64,000 nt of DNA, from contig NZ_CP041217.1 of NCBI RefSeq assembly GCF_006542275.1, forward strand, positions 4,838,501 to 4,902,500. Reading direction: 5' to 3'. Position numbers and translations under genes: made by a program. The notes beneath the pieces are model-generated. The model was not told where the DNA came from. It worked only from the letters and a program-made list of their open reading frames with translations, and did no database searches. The DNA is from Saccharibacillus brassicae (GTDB lineage Bacteria; Bacillota; Bacilli; Paenibacillales; Paenibacillaceae). Shown here piece by piece: positions 16,385 through 25,869 of the stretch. Each line of letters opens with the position of its first letter. Position 1 is the stretch's first letter.

Positions 16385-17341
16385 ATGATGCAAGAAAGCG
16401 CAAAAGCGGTGCTCAACCCGCCTGCCCAACGAAAAAGCAAAAAGCTTCTAAAGAAAATCGTGCGCAACTGGCAGCTGTACATCTTCATGGCGCCCGCGCT
16501 GCTGACAGTCATTATTTTCAACTACGTGCCGATGTACGGAATCCAGATCGCTTTCAAAAACTATATTCCGGCTCTGGGCATGTCGGCCAGCAAATGGGTA
16601 GGCTTCGATCATTTTACCCGCTTCTTCGAATCCTACTATTTCTGGGACCTCATGTGGAACACGTTCAGTATCAGCCTGTACGGCCTGTTGATCGGATTCC
16701 CGCTGCCGATTCTGCTGGCGCTGGCTTTCAACGAACTGAAGACCGGCCCGTTCAAAAAAACGGTCCAAACCGTTACATACGCGCCGCATTTCATTTCGAT
16801 GGTCGTCATGGCCGGCATGATCATCACGTTCCTGACGCCGTCGAGCGGCATGATCGTCAATCTGCTCGAAGCGATCGGGGTTACGCCGCCGAGCTTCCTG
16901 ACCGATCCGCGCTGGTTCAAGACGATCTACGTCCTGTCCGACGTCTGGCAGGCGACCGGCTGGGGCACGATCATCTACCTCGCCGCGCTGACCGCCGTCG
17001 ATCCGGGGCTGCATGAAGCGGCGATTCTCGACGGAGCGTCGAGGCTGCAGCGTATCCGGCATATCAATTTCCCGGTGATCATCCCGACGATCACGATCCT
17101 GCTCATTTTGAACATGGGCGGACTGCTCGGGGTCGGTTACGAGAAAATTTTGCTGCTGCAAAATCCGCTCAATATGGAAGCTTCCGACGTGATCGCCACT
17201 TCCGTATACCGGACCGGCCTGTTGGAAGCCCAGTACAGTTATTCGACCGCGGTCGGTTTGTTCAACTCGATCGTCAACGCGATTCTGCTGATCGTCGTCA
17301 ACCAGGTCGTGCGGCGGACGAGCGAGAACAGCTTGTGGTAA
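16385..17341 (+). CDS. Sugar ABC transporter permease (LplB-like)
   Basis: A 318-residue inner-membrane permease with six predicted helices. The start at 16385 has GAGGGAGTGAAG in front. An N-terminal basic segment is followed by LYIFMAPALLTVIIFNYVPMYGIQIAFKNY, the signature start of the LplB group. The EAA loop that contacts the ATPase is EAAILDGASRLQRIRHINFP. It forms a heterodimer with the next gene's product and imports an oligosaccharide or a glycan fragment delivered by the lipoprotein encoded third in the operon. No ATPase gene is present; such systems commonly share a MsmX-type ATPase encoded elsewhere. Confidence 0.92.
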   Translation: MMQESAKAVLNPPAQRKSKKLLKKIVRNWQLYIFMAPALLTVIIFNYVPMYGIQIAFKNYIPALGMSASKWVGFDHFTRFFESYYFWDLMWNTFSISLYGLLIGFPLPILLALAFNELKTGPFKKTVQTVTYAPHFISMVVMAGMIITFLTPSSGMIVNLLEAIGVTPPSFLTDPRWFKTIYVLSDVWQATGWGTIIYLAALTAVDPGLHEAAILDGASRLQRIRHINFPVIIPTITILLILNMGGLLGVGYEKILLLQNPLNMEASDVIATSVYRTGLLEAQYSYSTAVGLFNSIVNAILLIVVNQVVRRTSENSLW

Positions 17342-17370
17342 CAGCCAGGAACGAACAGGAGGGATGAAGC

Positions 17371-18276
17371 ATGATCAGCTCGATCAAGGAAACGAAACAG
17401 GACAAAATTTTTCTCGCCTTCGTGTATTTGCTGCTGACGGTAGCCCTTATCGTCGTCGCTTACCCGCTGATCTACATTCTTAGCGCTTCGATCAGCAATC
17501 CGACCATCGTGGCCGCCGGAGAAATGTGGCTGCTGCCGAAAGACATCACGTTCGAAGGGTACCGGCGGGTGTTCCAGGACCCCAGCATCTGGAACGGCTA
17601 CCTGAACACGATCATCTACACCGTCGTCGGGACGCTGGTCAATCTGCTCGTGACGCTGCCGGCCGCCTATGCGCTCAGCCGCAGGGATTTTGTGGGCCGC
17701 AACCTGTTCATGATTCTGTTCATCGTCACGATGTTTTTCGGCGGCGGCCTCGTTCCGACTTATCTGGTCGTGCGCAATCTCGGCCTCGTCGACAGCATGT
17801 GGGCGTTGATTCTGCCGGGCGCGACTTCGGTCTGGAATCTGATCGTCTGCCGCACGTTTTTCCAGTCCTCGATCCCGAGGGAACTGCAGGAAGCGGCGGA
17901 AATCGACGGATGCAGCAATTTCCGCCTCTATTTCCGGATCGTGCTGCCGCTGTCGACCGCGCTCATCGCCGTTATGGCTCTCTTTTTCGGCGTCGGGCAC
18001 TGGAACAATTACTTCTCCGCGATGATCTACCTGAACCAGCAGGAGAAATATCCGCTGCAGCTGGTGCTGCGCCAGATTCTCGTCCTGCAGCAGATGTCGG
18101 CGCAGGCCGGCACGATCGACGCCACGATGGCGACTTCGCTCAACAACAAAGCCGAAGTCGCCGCGCTCGTCAAATACGCCGTCATCATCGTCGCGACGCT
18201 GCCGATCATTGCCGTCTATCCGTTCCTGCAGCGCTATTTTGTGCAAGGTGTCATGATCGGTTCCGTCAAGGGCTGA
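17371..18276 (+). CDS. Sugar ABC transporter permease (YtcP-like)
   Basis: A 301-residue permease with six predicted helices, the partner of the LplB-like protein. The N-terminus has AYPLIYILSASISNP, a motif typical of the YtcP group, and the EAA loop is ELQEAAEIDGCSNFRLYFRIVLP. The C-terminus ends FVQGVMIGSVKG, nearly the same as the second permease of the locus at 38 kb. The gene lies 29 bases after lplB-like with ribosome-binding site CAGGAGGGATG, so the two are co-translated from one message. Confidence 0.92.
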   Translation: MISSIKETKQDKIFLAFVYLLLTVALIVVAYPLIYILSASISNPTIVAAGEMWLLPKDITFEGYRRVFQDPSIWNGYLNTIIYTVVGTLVNLLVTLPAAYALSRRDFVGRNLFMILFIVTMFFGGGLVPTYLVVRNLGLVDSMWALILPGATSVWNLIVCRTFFQSSIPRELQEAAEIDGCSNFRLYFRIVLPLSTALIAVMALFFGVGHWNNYFSAMIYLNQQEKYPLQLVLRQILVLQQMSAQAGTIDATMATSLNNKAEVAALVKYAVIIVATLPIIAVYPFLQRYFVQGVMIGSVKG

Positions 18277-18339
18277 TCTTGCCATAGAGTACGGGACACC
18301 GTACAGTAGGGCCATTCAGAGAAAAGGGGAGGATTTTGT

Positions 18340-19944
18340 ATGAAAACGGGTCGTAGAAAAGGGGCAGCCGCGCTGTCCGGGGTATTGTTGTTCTCGATGC
18401 TGGCATCCGCCTGCCAATCCGGCGGAACGACGGAAACGGCGTCGGAGACCGGCGGAAGCGTAAGCAAGGACGGGTTCCCGATCGTGGAAGAACCGATTAC
18501 GCTGAGCGTGTTCTCGCCGAGCGCCGATATGGCGCCGTGGGACACGATGCCGGTCATCCAGGAGATGGAGAAACTGTCCAACATCAAAGTCGAGTTCCAG
18601 ACGGCGCCGATCGACAGCTTCCCGACGAAGAAAAATCTCGTGTTCGCAAGCGGCGATCTGCCCGACATGCTGTACGCCGCCGACATCACGCCGGCTGAGC
18701 AGGTCAGCTACGGCACGCAGGGGCAGCTTGTGCCGCTGGAAGATTTGATCGACAATTACGCGCCCAATCTCAAAAAAATCCTCGACGAAAACCCGAACGT
18801 GCGCAAATCGATCACGACGACGGACGGCCATATCTACGCGCTGCCGTTTATCGATACGACAGCGGTCTGGTACCGCGGCCCGATGTGGTACAACGGCGAA
18901 TTCCTGGAAAAGCTGGGCGTCGAAGAACCGAAAACGACCGACGAACTGTACGCTTACCTGAAAAAAGTCAAAACGGAAGATCCGAACGGAAACGGCAAAG
19001 CCGACGAAATTCCGCTGACTTCGGTCAAGCTGGACGATCTGCGCATGTACTTCCTCGGCTTCTGGGGCATGTACAACGAAGTGTATTACGCGGACAAAGA
19101 CGGCAAAGTGCATTACACGCCGCAGGAAGAAGGCTATAAAGGCTATCTGACCTTCCTGAACAAGCTGTGGAACGAAGATCTGCTGGACCACGAGACGTTC
19201 TCGCAAACGGACGAACAGAAAAAAGCCAAAGGCGCGAAAAACCAGCTGGCGCTGTTCAGCGATTACTACCCGTACTTCACGCTCGGCGGAACCGAAGAAA
19301 CGATGCAGGACCCGATGATGACGCCGGTAGCGAGCGAAATCGCCGGTACGCCGGTCTACGGCAAACATCCGGGCATGTCGTCCAACGGCAACTTCGCCAT
19401 TACGGTCACCAATCCGAATCCGGAAGCGAGCATGCGCTGGATCGATTACCAATACGGCTATGACGGCGCGACGCTGTGGACGCAAGGACCGCGCGGCAAA
19501 ATGTGGGACTACGTCGACGAAGCGACGCACGAGAAGAAATTCCTCGACGTGCCGGGCGGCGGCGACCGCGAAGAATACCGCGCGACGCTGACGCCGAACT
19601 ACGGCATCGTGACGCCGGGCGTCAACATTCCCGAACTGACGAACGGCCTGCGCAGCGAAGTCGAAGACTGGGTCGTGAAGCAAAACGAAGAGAAGCTGGT
19701 GCCGATCGCCAAAATTCCGTTCCCGAACGTGTATCTGACGAACGACGCGCAGACGGAAGTGTCCGCGCTGCTGTCCGACATGAATACGTATGTGGAGCAG
19801 ATGGAAGCGAAATTCGTAACCGGACAGGAACCGATGAGCAACTGGGACAGCTACGTGGCGCAGCTCAAAAAGATGGGCAGCGACCGCATCGTGGAAATTT
19901 ACCAGGAAGCGTACGACCAATGGAACAGCGAGAACGCGCAGTAA
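18340..19944 (+). CDS. Extracellular solute-binding lipoprotein (LipO-like)
   Basis: A 534-residue sugar-binding protein. The signal peptide ends in LASAC, giving lipid attachment at about Cys26. The mature protein starts with a Thr/Ser-rich linker, and the rest fits the family-1 extracellular binding proteins of the LipO type, which are larger than ordinary MalE homologues (about 500-550 residues). EDPNGNGKADEIPLT at about residue 210 is a calcium-binding-like loop common in this group. It belongs to the operon with the two permeases. The ligand is not predictable, though the fucosidase next door suggests a fucose-containing glycan. Confidence 0.92.
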   Translation: MKTGRRKGAAALSGVLLFSMLASACQSGGTTETASETGGSVSKDGFPIVEEPITLSVFSPSADMAPWDTMPVIQEMEKLSNIKVEFQTAPIDSFPTKKNLVFASGDLPDMLYAADITPAEQVSYGTQGQLVPLEDLIDNYAPNLKKILDENPNVRKSITTTDGHIYALPFIDTTAVWYRGPMWYNGEFLEKLGVEEPKTTDELYAYLKKVKTEDPNGNGKADEIPLTSVKLDDLRMYFLGFWGMYNEVYYADKDGKVHYTPQEEGYKGYLTFLNKLWNEDLLDHETFSQTDEQKKAKGAKNQLALFSDYYPYFTLGGTEETMQDPMMTPVASEIAGTPVYGKHPGMSSNGNFAITVTNPNPEASMRWIDYQYGYDGATLWTQGPRGKMWDYVDEATHEKKFLDVPGGGDREEYRATLTPNYGIVTPGVNIPELTNGLRSEVEDWVVKQNEEKLVPIAKIPFPNVYLTNDAQTEVSALLSDMNTYVEQMEAKFVTGQEPMSNWDSYVAQLKKMGSDRIVEIYQEAYDQWNSENAQ

Positions 19945-19980
19945 GCGGATAGACGGCGTCTCGCCTCGATCCTAAACGGC

Positions 19981-20023
19981 GGGGCGGAGAACGAAGCGGC
20001 TCGGGCCCTTCGTTCCCCGCCCC
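19981..20023 (+). terminator. Stem-loop between binding protein and fucosidase
   Basis: A 15-bp stem with one mismatch (19981-19995 with 20009-20023) lies between these genes. Only TTATT follows, so it is more likely a partial terminator or an mRNA-stabilising hairpin that lowers fucosidase expression relative to the binding protein. Confidence 0.55.
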
Positions 20024-20118
20024 TTATTGGGGAACAAGCGGCAATAACCCGATCGACAACGACAGATCGAACGCCTGCCGCGAAGGCCGTGGACAGGAGA
20101 TTCGAGAAGGAGGAGCAG

Positions 20119-21525
20119 ATGACGGAAGCGAAAATCGCGGAAGAAGCACGGGAACCGGAACCGGTCGTGCATGAAGGCGTGCACAATTACAGCAGCGAAG
20201 ACGAATGGGTGAAGCCGGAAGATCCGCTGCTGCTCGAACGCCTCGAATGGTTCAAAGACCAGAAGCTCGGCTTGATGATGCACTGGGGACCGTATTCGCA
20301 GCTCGGCGTGGTAGAGTCCTGGGCGCTGAGCGACGGAGACGCGGACTGGGCGAGAGACTGCATCGACTGGGGCGTCGAAGGCGAAGAATTGAAGCGGGAA
20401 TATTTCGACCTGAACCGAACGTTCAATCCGATCCGGTTCCAGCCGGAGCTGTGGGCCGATCTGGCCGCGGAAGGCGGATTCAAATATTTGACCTTCACGA
20501 CCAAACATCACGACGGCTTCTGCATGTGGGACACGCATACGACCGATTACCGCATTACCGGACCGGATACGCCGTTCCATCGGCACAAGTACGCGGACAT
20601 CTGCAAGAACCTGTTCGACGCTTTCCGCTCGCGGGGACTTGCGATCTCGGCCTATTTCTCCAAAGCGGACTGGCATACGCCGGATTACTGGGCGCCGGGC
20701 ATGGAGCGGGGCGAGAAAATGTGGCGCGGCCCGTCGTACGATCCTGCGGCGTATCCGTGGCTGTGGGAAAAGTTCGTTAAGTTCACGCACGAGCAGATTA
20801 CCGAACTGATGACCCGGTACGGCCGGATCGACATGCTGTGGCTCGACGCCGGTTGGGTGAACGCGGGCAGCGGACAGGATATCCGGCTCGGCGAACTGGT
20901 CGACGAGATTCGCCGGGAACACCAGCCGTGGCTGCTGAGCGCCGACCGGACCGTGGGCGGGCCGTACGAGAACCTGATCACGCCGGAACAGACGCTGCCG
21001 GAACGGCCGCTAAACGTGCCGTGGGAGAGCTGTATCACGATGGGCACTTCTTTTTCCTTCAATTATGAAGACCGGTACAAAAGCGTGCGCGAGCTCGTGC
21101 ACCTGCTCGTCGAGATCGTGGCCAAAGGCGGCAATCTGGCGCTCAACGTCGGCCCGCAGCCGGACGGCCGACTGCCGGCCGCGGCGATCCAAGGCATGAA
21201 AGGGCTCGGCGCCTGGCTTGCGGTCAACGGCGAGGGCATCTACGGCACGCGGGTGTGCGAAACTTACGCGTCGGCGGACAAGAAGATCCGGTTTACGCGC
21301 AAAGGAAGCGACGTGTACGCGATCCGGCTCTATGCCGAAGGAGACACGGTGGAAAGCGAACTGGAGATTCCGGCAGTCGGCGAGTTCCGGGGGGCCGAAC
21401 TGCTGGGAAGCGAAGAGGAACTTACGCTGCGGCAGACGAACGATGGGATCGTCGTGGAGCTGCCGGAATCGGTCCGCGGAGGCGAGACGCCGATCGCGCT
21501 CGTCATCCGGTTAAGCGAGGCGTGA
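20119..21525 (+). CDS. GH29 alpha-L-fucosidase
   Basis: A 468-residue glycosidase, started at the ATG at 20119 behind GAGAAGGAGGAG. FKDQKLGLMMHWGPYS is the conserved GH29 entry to the barrel, KYLTFTTKHHDGFCMWDT the conserved second strand, and Asp243 in MLWLDAGW is the catalytic nucleophile. Residues KGGNLALNVGPQPDGRLP belong to the family's C-terminal barrel end. No signal peptide is seen, so it hydrolyses fucosylated oligosaccharides inside the cell after uptake by the transporter just upstream. GH29 needs no cofactor. The linkage preference cannot be read from the sequence. Confidence 0.92.
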   Translation: MTEAKIAEEAREPEPVVHEGVHNYSSEDEWVKPEDPLLLERLEWFKDQKLGLMMHWGPYSQLGVVESWALSDGDADWARDCIDWGVEGEELKREYFDLNRTFNPIRFQPELWADLAAEGGFKYLTFTTKHHDGFCMWDTHTTDYRITGPDTPFHRHKYADICKNLFDAFRSRGLAISAYFSKADWHTPDYWAPGMERGEKMWRGPSYDPAAYPWLWEKFVKFTHEQITELMTRYGRIDMLWLDAGWVNAGSGQDIRLGELVDEIRREHQPWLLSADRTVGGPYENLITPEQTLPERPLNVPWESCITMGTSFSFNYEDRYKSVRELVHLLVEIVAKGGNLALNVGPQPDGRLPAAAIQGMKGLGAWLAVNGEGIYGTRVCETYASADKKIRFTRKGSDVYAIRLYAEGDTVESELEIPAVGEFRGAELLGSEEELTLRQTNDGIVVELPESVRGGETPIALVIRLSEA

Positions 21526-21638
21526 GCGAGGAAGCGCGCAGGCTTTGACAATCGCACAGCGGCGGGCGGCACCGGAAGCGGGAGCACCGCCGCTTTTTGC
21601 GCAGGCAGGAACGGAACGGAATCGGAGGAGGAAAAAAG

Positions 21639-22691
21639 ATGAATCTTGGCGGAATGCCGGAACCGGCGATCCCGTTTGCGCCGCGTTCGTACGTGTGCGG
21701 GCGGGCCCCGGGCAAGCTTGAATTGGACGGGCGGCTCGACAAGCCGTTCTGGGCGAATGCGCCGTGGACGGACAGCTTTGTCGATATCGAAGGCGATGCC
21801 AAGCCCCGGCCGGGCAAATTGACGCGGGCGAAGATGCTGTGGGACGACGAATATTTCTATATCGGGGCGCAGCTGGAAGAAGACGAGATCTGGGCGACGC
21901 TCACCGAGCGCGAATCGGTCATTTTTTACGATAACGATTTTGAAATTTTTATCGATCCCGACGGAGACAGCCACCAGTATTACGAATTCGAGATCAACGC
22001 GCTGAACACGGTCTGGGATCTCATGCTGGTCACCCCTTACCGGGACGGCGGGCCTCCGGTTAACGGCTGGGACATCCGCGGCCTGCGGACGGCGGTACAT
22101 ATCGACGGTACGCTGAACGATCCGGCCGCGGACAACCGGAGCTGGAGCGTGGAAGTCGCGATGCCGTGGAGCATTTTGCGCGAATGTGCCGAAGGGCAGA
22201 AGCCGCCGGAAGCCGGGCAGTACTGGCGCGTCAATTTTTCCCGCGTGCAGTGGCAGGTGGACAAAGACAGCGGCGAATACCGCAAGCGGATTAACCCGGA
22301 TAACGATCGTCCTTATCCGGAAGACAACTGGGTCTGGTCGCCGCAGGGCGTCGTCAATATGCACTACCCGGAAATGTGGGGATTTGTACGCTTTGCCGGA
22401 AAAGGCGAGGCGGAACCTGAACCGTTCGAGCTGCCGGCGGACGAGACGGTCAAGTGGAAGCTGAGACGATTGTATTACCGCCAGCGCAATCTGTACGAGC
22501 GGTCGGGAAGTTTCGCGTCCGAGCTGGCTCTGCTGCTGGAAGACGGCGATGCAGACGGGGAACTGTCGGCTCTGGACGGAGCGGGACTGTCGATCGAGAC
22601 GACGACGCATTCGTTCCGTATGCGTCTGCCGTCGGCGGACGACAGCGGGGCGTACTGGATACGCGAAGACGGCAAACTGTGGAAGGAGTGA
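21639..22691 (+). CDS. CBM9-like carbohydrate-binding protein
   Basis: A 350-residue protein that starts at the ATG at 21639, behind a GGAGGAGGAAAAAAG site. Residues 30-200 match the CBM9-like fold: LDGRLDKPFWANAPWTDSFVDIEG, then LWDDEYFYIGAQLEED, DNDFEIFIDPDGDSHQYYE and WSVEVAMPWS. The Trp and Asp residues of this set are conserved in xylan-degradation CBM9 modules. There is no signal peptide, which is unusual for a carbohydrate-binding protein, and no catalytic domain. It sits between the fucosidase and the transglutaminase-like protein, with both in the same direction. The C-terminal 100 residues look helical and unassigned. Confidence 0.72.
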   Translation: MNLGGMPEPAIPFAPRSYVCGRAPGKLELDGRLDKPFWANAPWTDSFVDIEGDAKPRPGKLTRAKMLWDDEYFYIGAQLEEDEIWATLTERESVIFYDNDFEIFIDPDGDSHQYYEFEINALNTVWDLMLVTPYRDGGPPVNGWDIRGLRTAVHIDGTLNDPAADNRSWSVEVAMPWSILRECAEGQKPPEAGQYWRVNFSRVQWQVDKDSGEYRKRINPDNDRPYPEDNWVWSPQGVVNMHYPEMWGFVRFAGKGEAEPEPFELPADETVKWKLRRLYYRQRNLYERSGSFASELALLLEDGDADGELSALDGAGLSIETTTHSFRMRLPSADDSGAYWIREDGKLWKE

Positions 22692-22697
22692 GCGGAC

Positions 22698-25600
22698 ATG
22701 CGAACGGACGAGAGCAAGGCTGAACGGGAACCCGGACAAGAACATGAACCCGGACAAGAACAGGAACAACAGGCGAACGGCTTGATGATGCAATCGGCAA
22801 AGCCGTCCTATCCGTTCTCGTTGGACGCGCCGCGCATGCAGGACATCTCGGCCGCGTTCGAACAGCAGAGAAAGCTTGCGGCCGCGCGGGAAAAAGAATG
22901 CTTTGGCGTATTCGCCGGGCCGCTGAGCGAAGAAGAACGGTTGGCGCTCGAATTCCTGTACGCGCATATGCCGATCAACGATCTGGCGGATTACGACGGC
23001 GAACTGTTCCTGACCCATGTGCGGCAGGCGCTGCGGATGCGCGAAGAGATGCCTTGGGGAGCTTCGGTGCCGGATGAGCTGTTTCTGCATTACGTGCTGC
23101 CGCCCCGGATCAACAATGAACGTATCGAAGATTATCGGGACGAGATCGCCGGAGAGCTGCGGGATCGGGTACGGGGGTTGTCGATGTCCGACGCCGTGCT
23201 GGAGACCAATTACTGGTGTTACGAAAAAGCGACCTATACCGGCAGCGACGCCCGGACGATCTCGCCGCTTGGCATGATTCGCAGCGCCAAGGGACGCTGC
23301 GGCGAAGAATCGACGCTTGCGACGGCCGCGCTGCGCAGCATCGGCATTCCGGCGCGCCAATGTTACACGCCGCGCTGGGCGCATGTGGACGACAACCACG
23401 CCTGGGTCGAAGCGTGGGCGGACGGGGCGTGGCATTTTATCGGCGCCTGCGAGCCGGAGCCGGCCCTTGACCGGGGCTGGTTCGACGGCCCGGCGCGCCG
23501 CGCCATGCTGGTGCACACGCGGGTGCCGGCCGGCTACGCCGGGCCGGAACCGGTGACGCATGGCGACGGCGTGCATACGGAGATCAATCTGCTGGCGAAT
23601 TACGCGCCGGTGCGGACGCTTGAAGTTCGCGTGACAGACGCGGACGGCCGCCCGGCGGCAGGCGCGGACGTGCAGTTCCAGCTCTACAATTATGCGGAGC
23701 TGCATCCGTTGTCTTCGATGGTGGCCGGCATGGACGGCCGGCTGCGGTTCGTGACCGGCTACGGCGATCTGGTCGTGCGCGCCTCGCAGGGCGGACTGTG
23801 GAGCGAGTGTACCGTATACGGAAGCCGGGCGGTTGCGCCGAATCACGGCGCCGGGCAGTCGGAAGATTCGTCTGCCGCGGAGACGGTGGAACTCGTGCTT
23901 GCGCATAGCGGCCAGCCTTCGGGCCGCGTCGATTTTGAACTGACGCCGCCGCCGGAACTTGCCGGCGCGGCCGAGGAGCCGCTGCCGGAAGAGCGGCTCG
24001 CCCGGCACCGGAGCCGCATCGCCGAAGGCGAGCGGATTCGCGCCGCTTTCGAAGCGGGCTTTGCCGGCGAGGCGGAAGCGGCGGCTCTGGCCGATTCGCT
24101 TGGATTGGACGCGGCGCGCGTCTTCAAGGTGCTGGGCGATGCCCGGGGCAATGCCGGGGAGATCGCGGCGTTTCTGCAACAGCACACGCCGCAGCGCGGC
24201 GAGTGGCCGCTGCGGCTGCTGGAGAGCCTGACGTCCAAAGACCTGATCGATACCGATCGGGCGACGCTGGACGATCATCTGCGCGGTGGGCTTGAAGCCG
24301 GTCGGGAAACCGGCATGCCTATCGGATGGGAAGCCGGAGCGGAATCCGAATGGAAGACCGGCACGGATGAAAGCGCCGAACCCGATCCTGCCGATGAGCA
24401 TTTCATTCCGTACGTGCTCTGTCCGCGCGTACGCTGGGAGAAGCTCGCGCCGTACCGCGCGCAGCTGCGCGGCGCGTTCACGGCCGAAGACGCCGAAGCT
24501 TACCGGGCCGATCCGCAGCGGCTGGCGAGAAAAGTCGCCGCGGACTGGAGCGTCCTGCCGCGCCGGACACCCGTGCCGGGCAAAGCGTCTCCGGCCGGGA
24601 CGTTCGCGCTGCGGGCCGGCGACCGCGAATCGGTCGAGATCATGCTCGTCGCTCTCTGCCGCAGCTTCGGCATTGCGGCGCGCCTGCATCCGGCGGCGCA
24701 GCACCCGCAGGCGTGGGTCGACGCCGGCGAAGGCTCGGGCTGGATCGATCTCGAACGCCCGATCGAAGCCGGAGCCGGAATCGACGCCGACCCCGATGCC
24801 GAGCGCGGAACCGGGGCCGAGCGCGGAACCGGGGCCGAGCGCGGAACCGGAATCCGCGCCGCGGAAACCGCGGAAGCCGCCGAAGCGGCGCAAGGCCGCG
24901 CGGCCTACGGCACGCTGCGCCTGCGGCGGCCCGAACCGGCTGCCGCGCCGCGTGAAATTTCCGCGCCGGCCGTCGAAGCGTCCTACCGCGAGAACTTTAC
25001 GCTTGCGCGGCTGGAACGCGGCTTCTATACGACGCTGAATTATCCGTTTCGACGTCAGGACGTCTACGACATTCCGTTCGAACTGGAAGCCGGCGATTAC
25101 CGGATGACTACCGGCATCCGGCTGCAAAACGGCCGCGTGCTGGGCCGCCTGTTCCATTTCGTGATCGAACCGGGCCGCGAAACGGAGCTTGAACCCGTTT
25201 TCCGCGAACCGGAACAATCGGTTCCGGTGCTGGCCGCCGCGGAAGGTCATTCCCGCCTGACGCTGCCAAGCGGCGAAGCGCGGACGCTCGCCGAACTGTC
25301 CGGCGGCAAGGGCGCGCTCGTCGCCTGGATCGATTACCGGCTGGAACCGACGCGGCATCTGCTGCGCGAAGCCGGCGAGCTTAAGGAGACGCTCGAAGCC
25401 GCCGAGGTGCCGCTGCTCTTTATCGTCCACGCCGGCCTCGCCGCAAGCGAAGCCGGCGCTGCGGTAGCGCCCGAAGCCGGCGGCGCTGCGGCCGACCGGC
25501 CTGCCGGAGCCGCCCAAGTGCCCGCCGCCGTGCGGCCGTTCGTGCCGAAGACGCTGCCGTCCGGCGCGGTCTTCGCCTACGACCATTCCGGCGAAGCGTT

Positions 25601-25754
25601 CGCGGCGATGAACGCGAACTGCCCGCCGCCCGGCGCGGAATACCCGCATCTGTTCGTGCTCGACGCCGATCTGAACGTCCGCTACGCGGAGTCCGGCTAC
25701 AAGCCGGGCAGCTGCGCCGAAGCGCTGCAAATTCTGCGCACCGTGCGCGGCTGA
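22698..25754 (+). CDS. Multi-domain transglutaminase-like protein with thioredoxin-like C-terminus
   Basis: A 1018-residue cytosolic protein. After a repeat-rich tail (EPGQ repeats, residues 11-25), residues 85-260 form a transglutaminase-like domain with Cys201 in GRCGEES and His234 in DDNHAWVEAW; the third site is probably at GACEPEP. Residues 300-400 look like a beta-sandwich domain (VRVTDADGRPAAGADVQFQLYN). A second transglutaminase-like domain at about 570-690 (GDRESVEIMLVALCRSFGIAAR, then QAWVD) has Arg643 and Gln where the catalytic Cys and His should be. A GTGAER tandem repeat lies near residue 705. Residues 850-1018 resemble a redoxin fold without CXXC. The function is unknown; it may act in glycan or peptide processing. 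Confidence 0.72.
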   Translation: MRTDESKAEREPGQEHEPGQEQEQQANGLMMQSAKPSYPFSLDAPRMQDISAAFEQQRKLAAAREKECFGVFAGPLSEEERLALEFLYAHMPINDLADYDGELFLTHVRQALRMREEMPWGASVPDELFLHYVLPPRINNERIEDYRDEIAGELRDRVRGLSMSDAVLETNYWCYEKATYTGSDARTISPLGMIRSAKGRCGEESTLATAALRSIGIPARQCYTPRWAHVDDNHAWVEAWADGAWHFIGACEPEPALDRGWFDGPARRAMLVHTRVPAGYAGPEPVTHGDGVHTEINLLANYAPVRTLEVRVTDADGRPAAGADVQFQLYNYAELHPLSSMVAGMDGRLRFVTGYGDLVVRASQGGLWSECTVYGSRAVAPNHGAGQSEDSSAAETVELVLAHSGQPSGRVDFELTPPPELAGAAEEPLPEERLARHRSRIAEGERIRAAFEAGFAGEAEAAALADSLGLDAARVFKVLGDARGNAGEIAAFLQQHTPQRGEWPLRLLESLTSKDLIDTDRATLDDHLRGGLEAGRETGMPIGWEAGAESEWKTGTDESAEPDPADEHFIPYVLCPRVRWEKLAPYRAQLRGAFTAEDAEAYRADPQRLARKVAADWSVLPRRTPVPGKASPAGTFALRAGDRESVEIMLVALCRSFGIAARLHPAAQHPQAWVDAGEGSGWIDLERPIEAGAGIDADPDAERGTGAERGTGAERGTGIRAAETAEAAEAAQGRAAYGTLRLRRPEPAAAPREISAPAVEASYRENFTLARLERGFYTTLNYPFRRQDVYDIPFELEAGDYRMTTGIRLQNGRVLGRLFHFVIEPGRETELEPVFREPEQSVPVLAAAEGHSRLTLPSGEARTLAELSGGKGALVAWIDYRLEPTRHLLREAGELKETLEAAEVPLLFIVHAGLAASEAGAAVAPEAGGAAADRPAGAAQVPAAVRPFVPKTLPSGAVFAYDHSGEAFAAMNANCPPPGAEYPHLFVLDADLNVRYAESGYKPGSCAEALQILRTVRG

Positions 25755-25769
25755 TCCGGACGGATACAC

Positions 25770-25831
25770 CTGAACCGGCCCGACCTGATCTGACCTGGAC
25801 TGACCCGAACTGACCCTGAACTGATCTGACC
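25770..25831. repeat. Short CTGACC/CTGATCTGACC direct repeats
   Basis: CTGATCTGACC occurs at 25785-25795 and 25821-25831, and CTGACC at 25800-25805 and 25810-25815, so a unit of about 10 bases recurs across 60 bases between two genes. It may be slippage-prone DNA or a set of protein-binding sites. Confidence 0.7.
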
Positions 25832-25869
25832 GTCAGCCGTCCCTATTTTACGAGAAAAGAGGAACCGAC

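Noticed and set aside
21330-25769. A 1479-codon open frame on the minus strand opposite the GH29, CBM9 and transglutaminase genes
   Set aside because: It has no recognisable domain, is full of Arg, Ala and Gly, and lies opposite three well-supported genes. At this GC content long antisense frames arise from codon bias.
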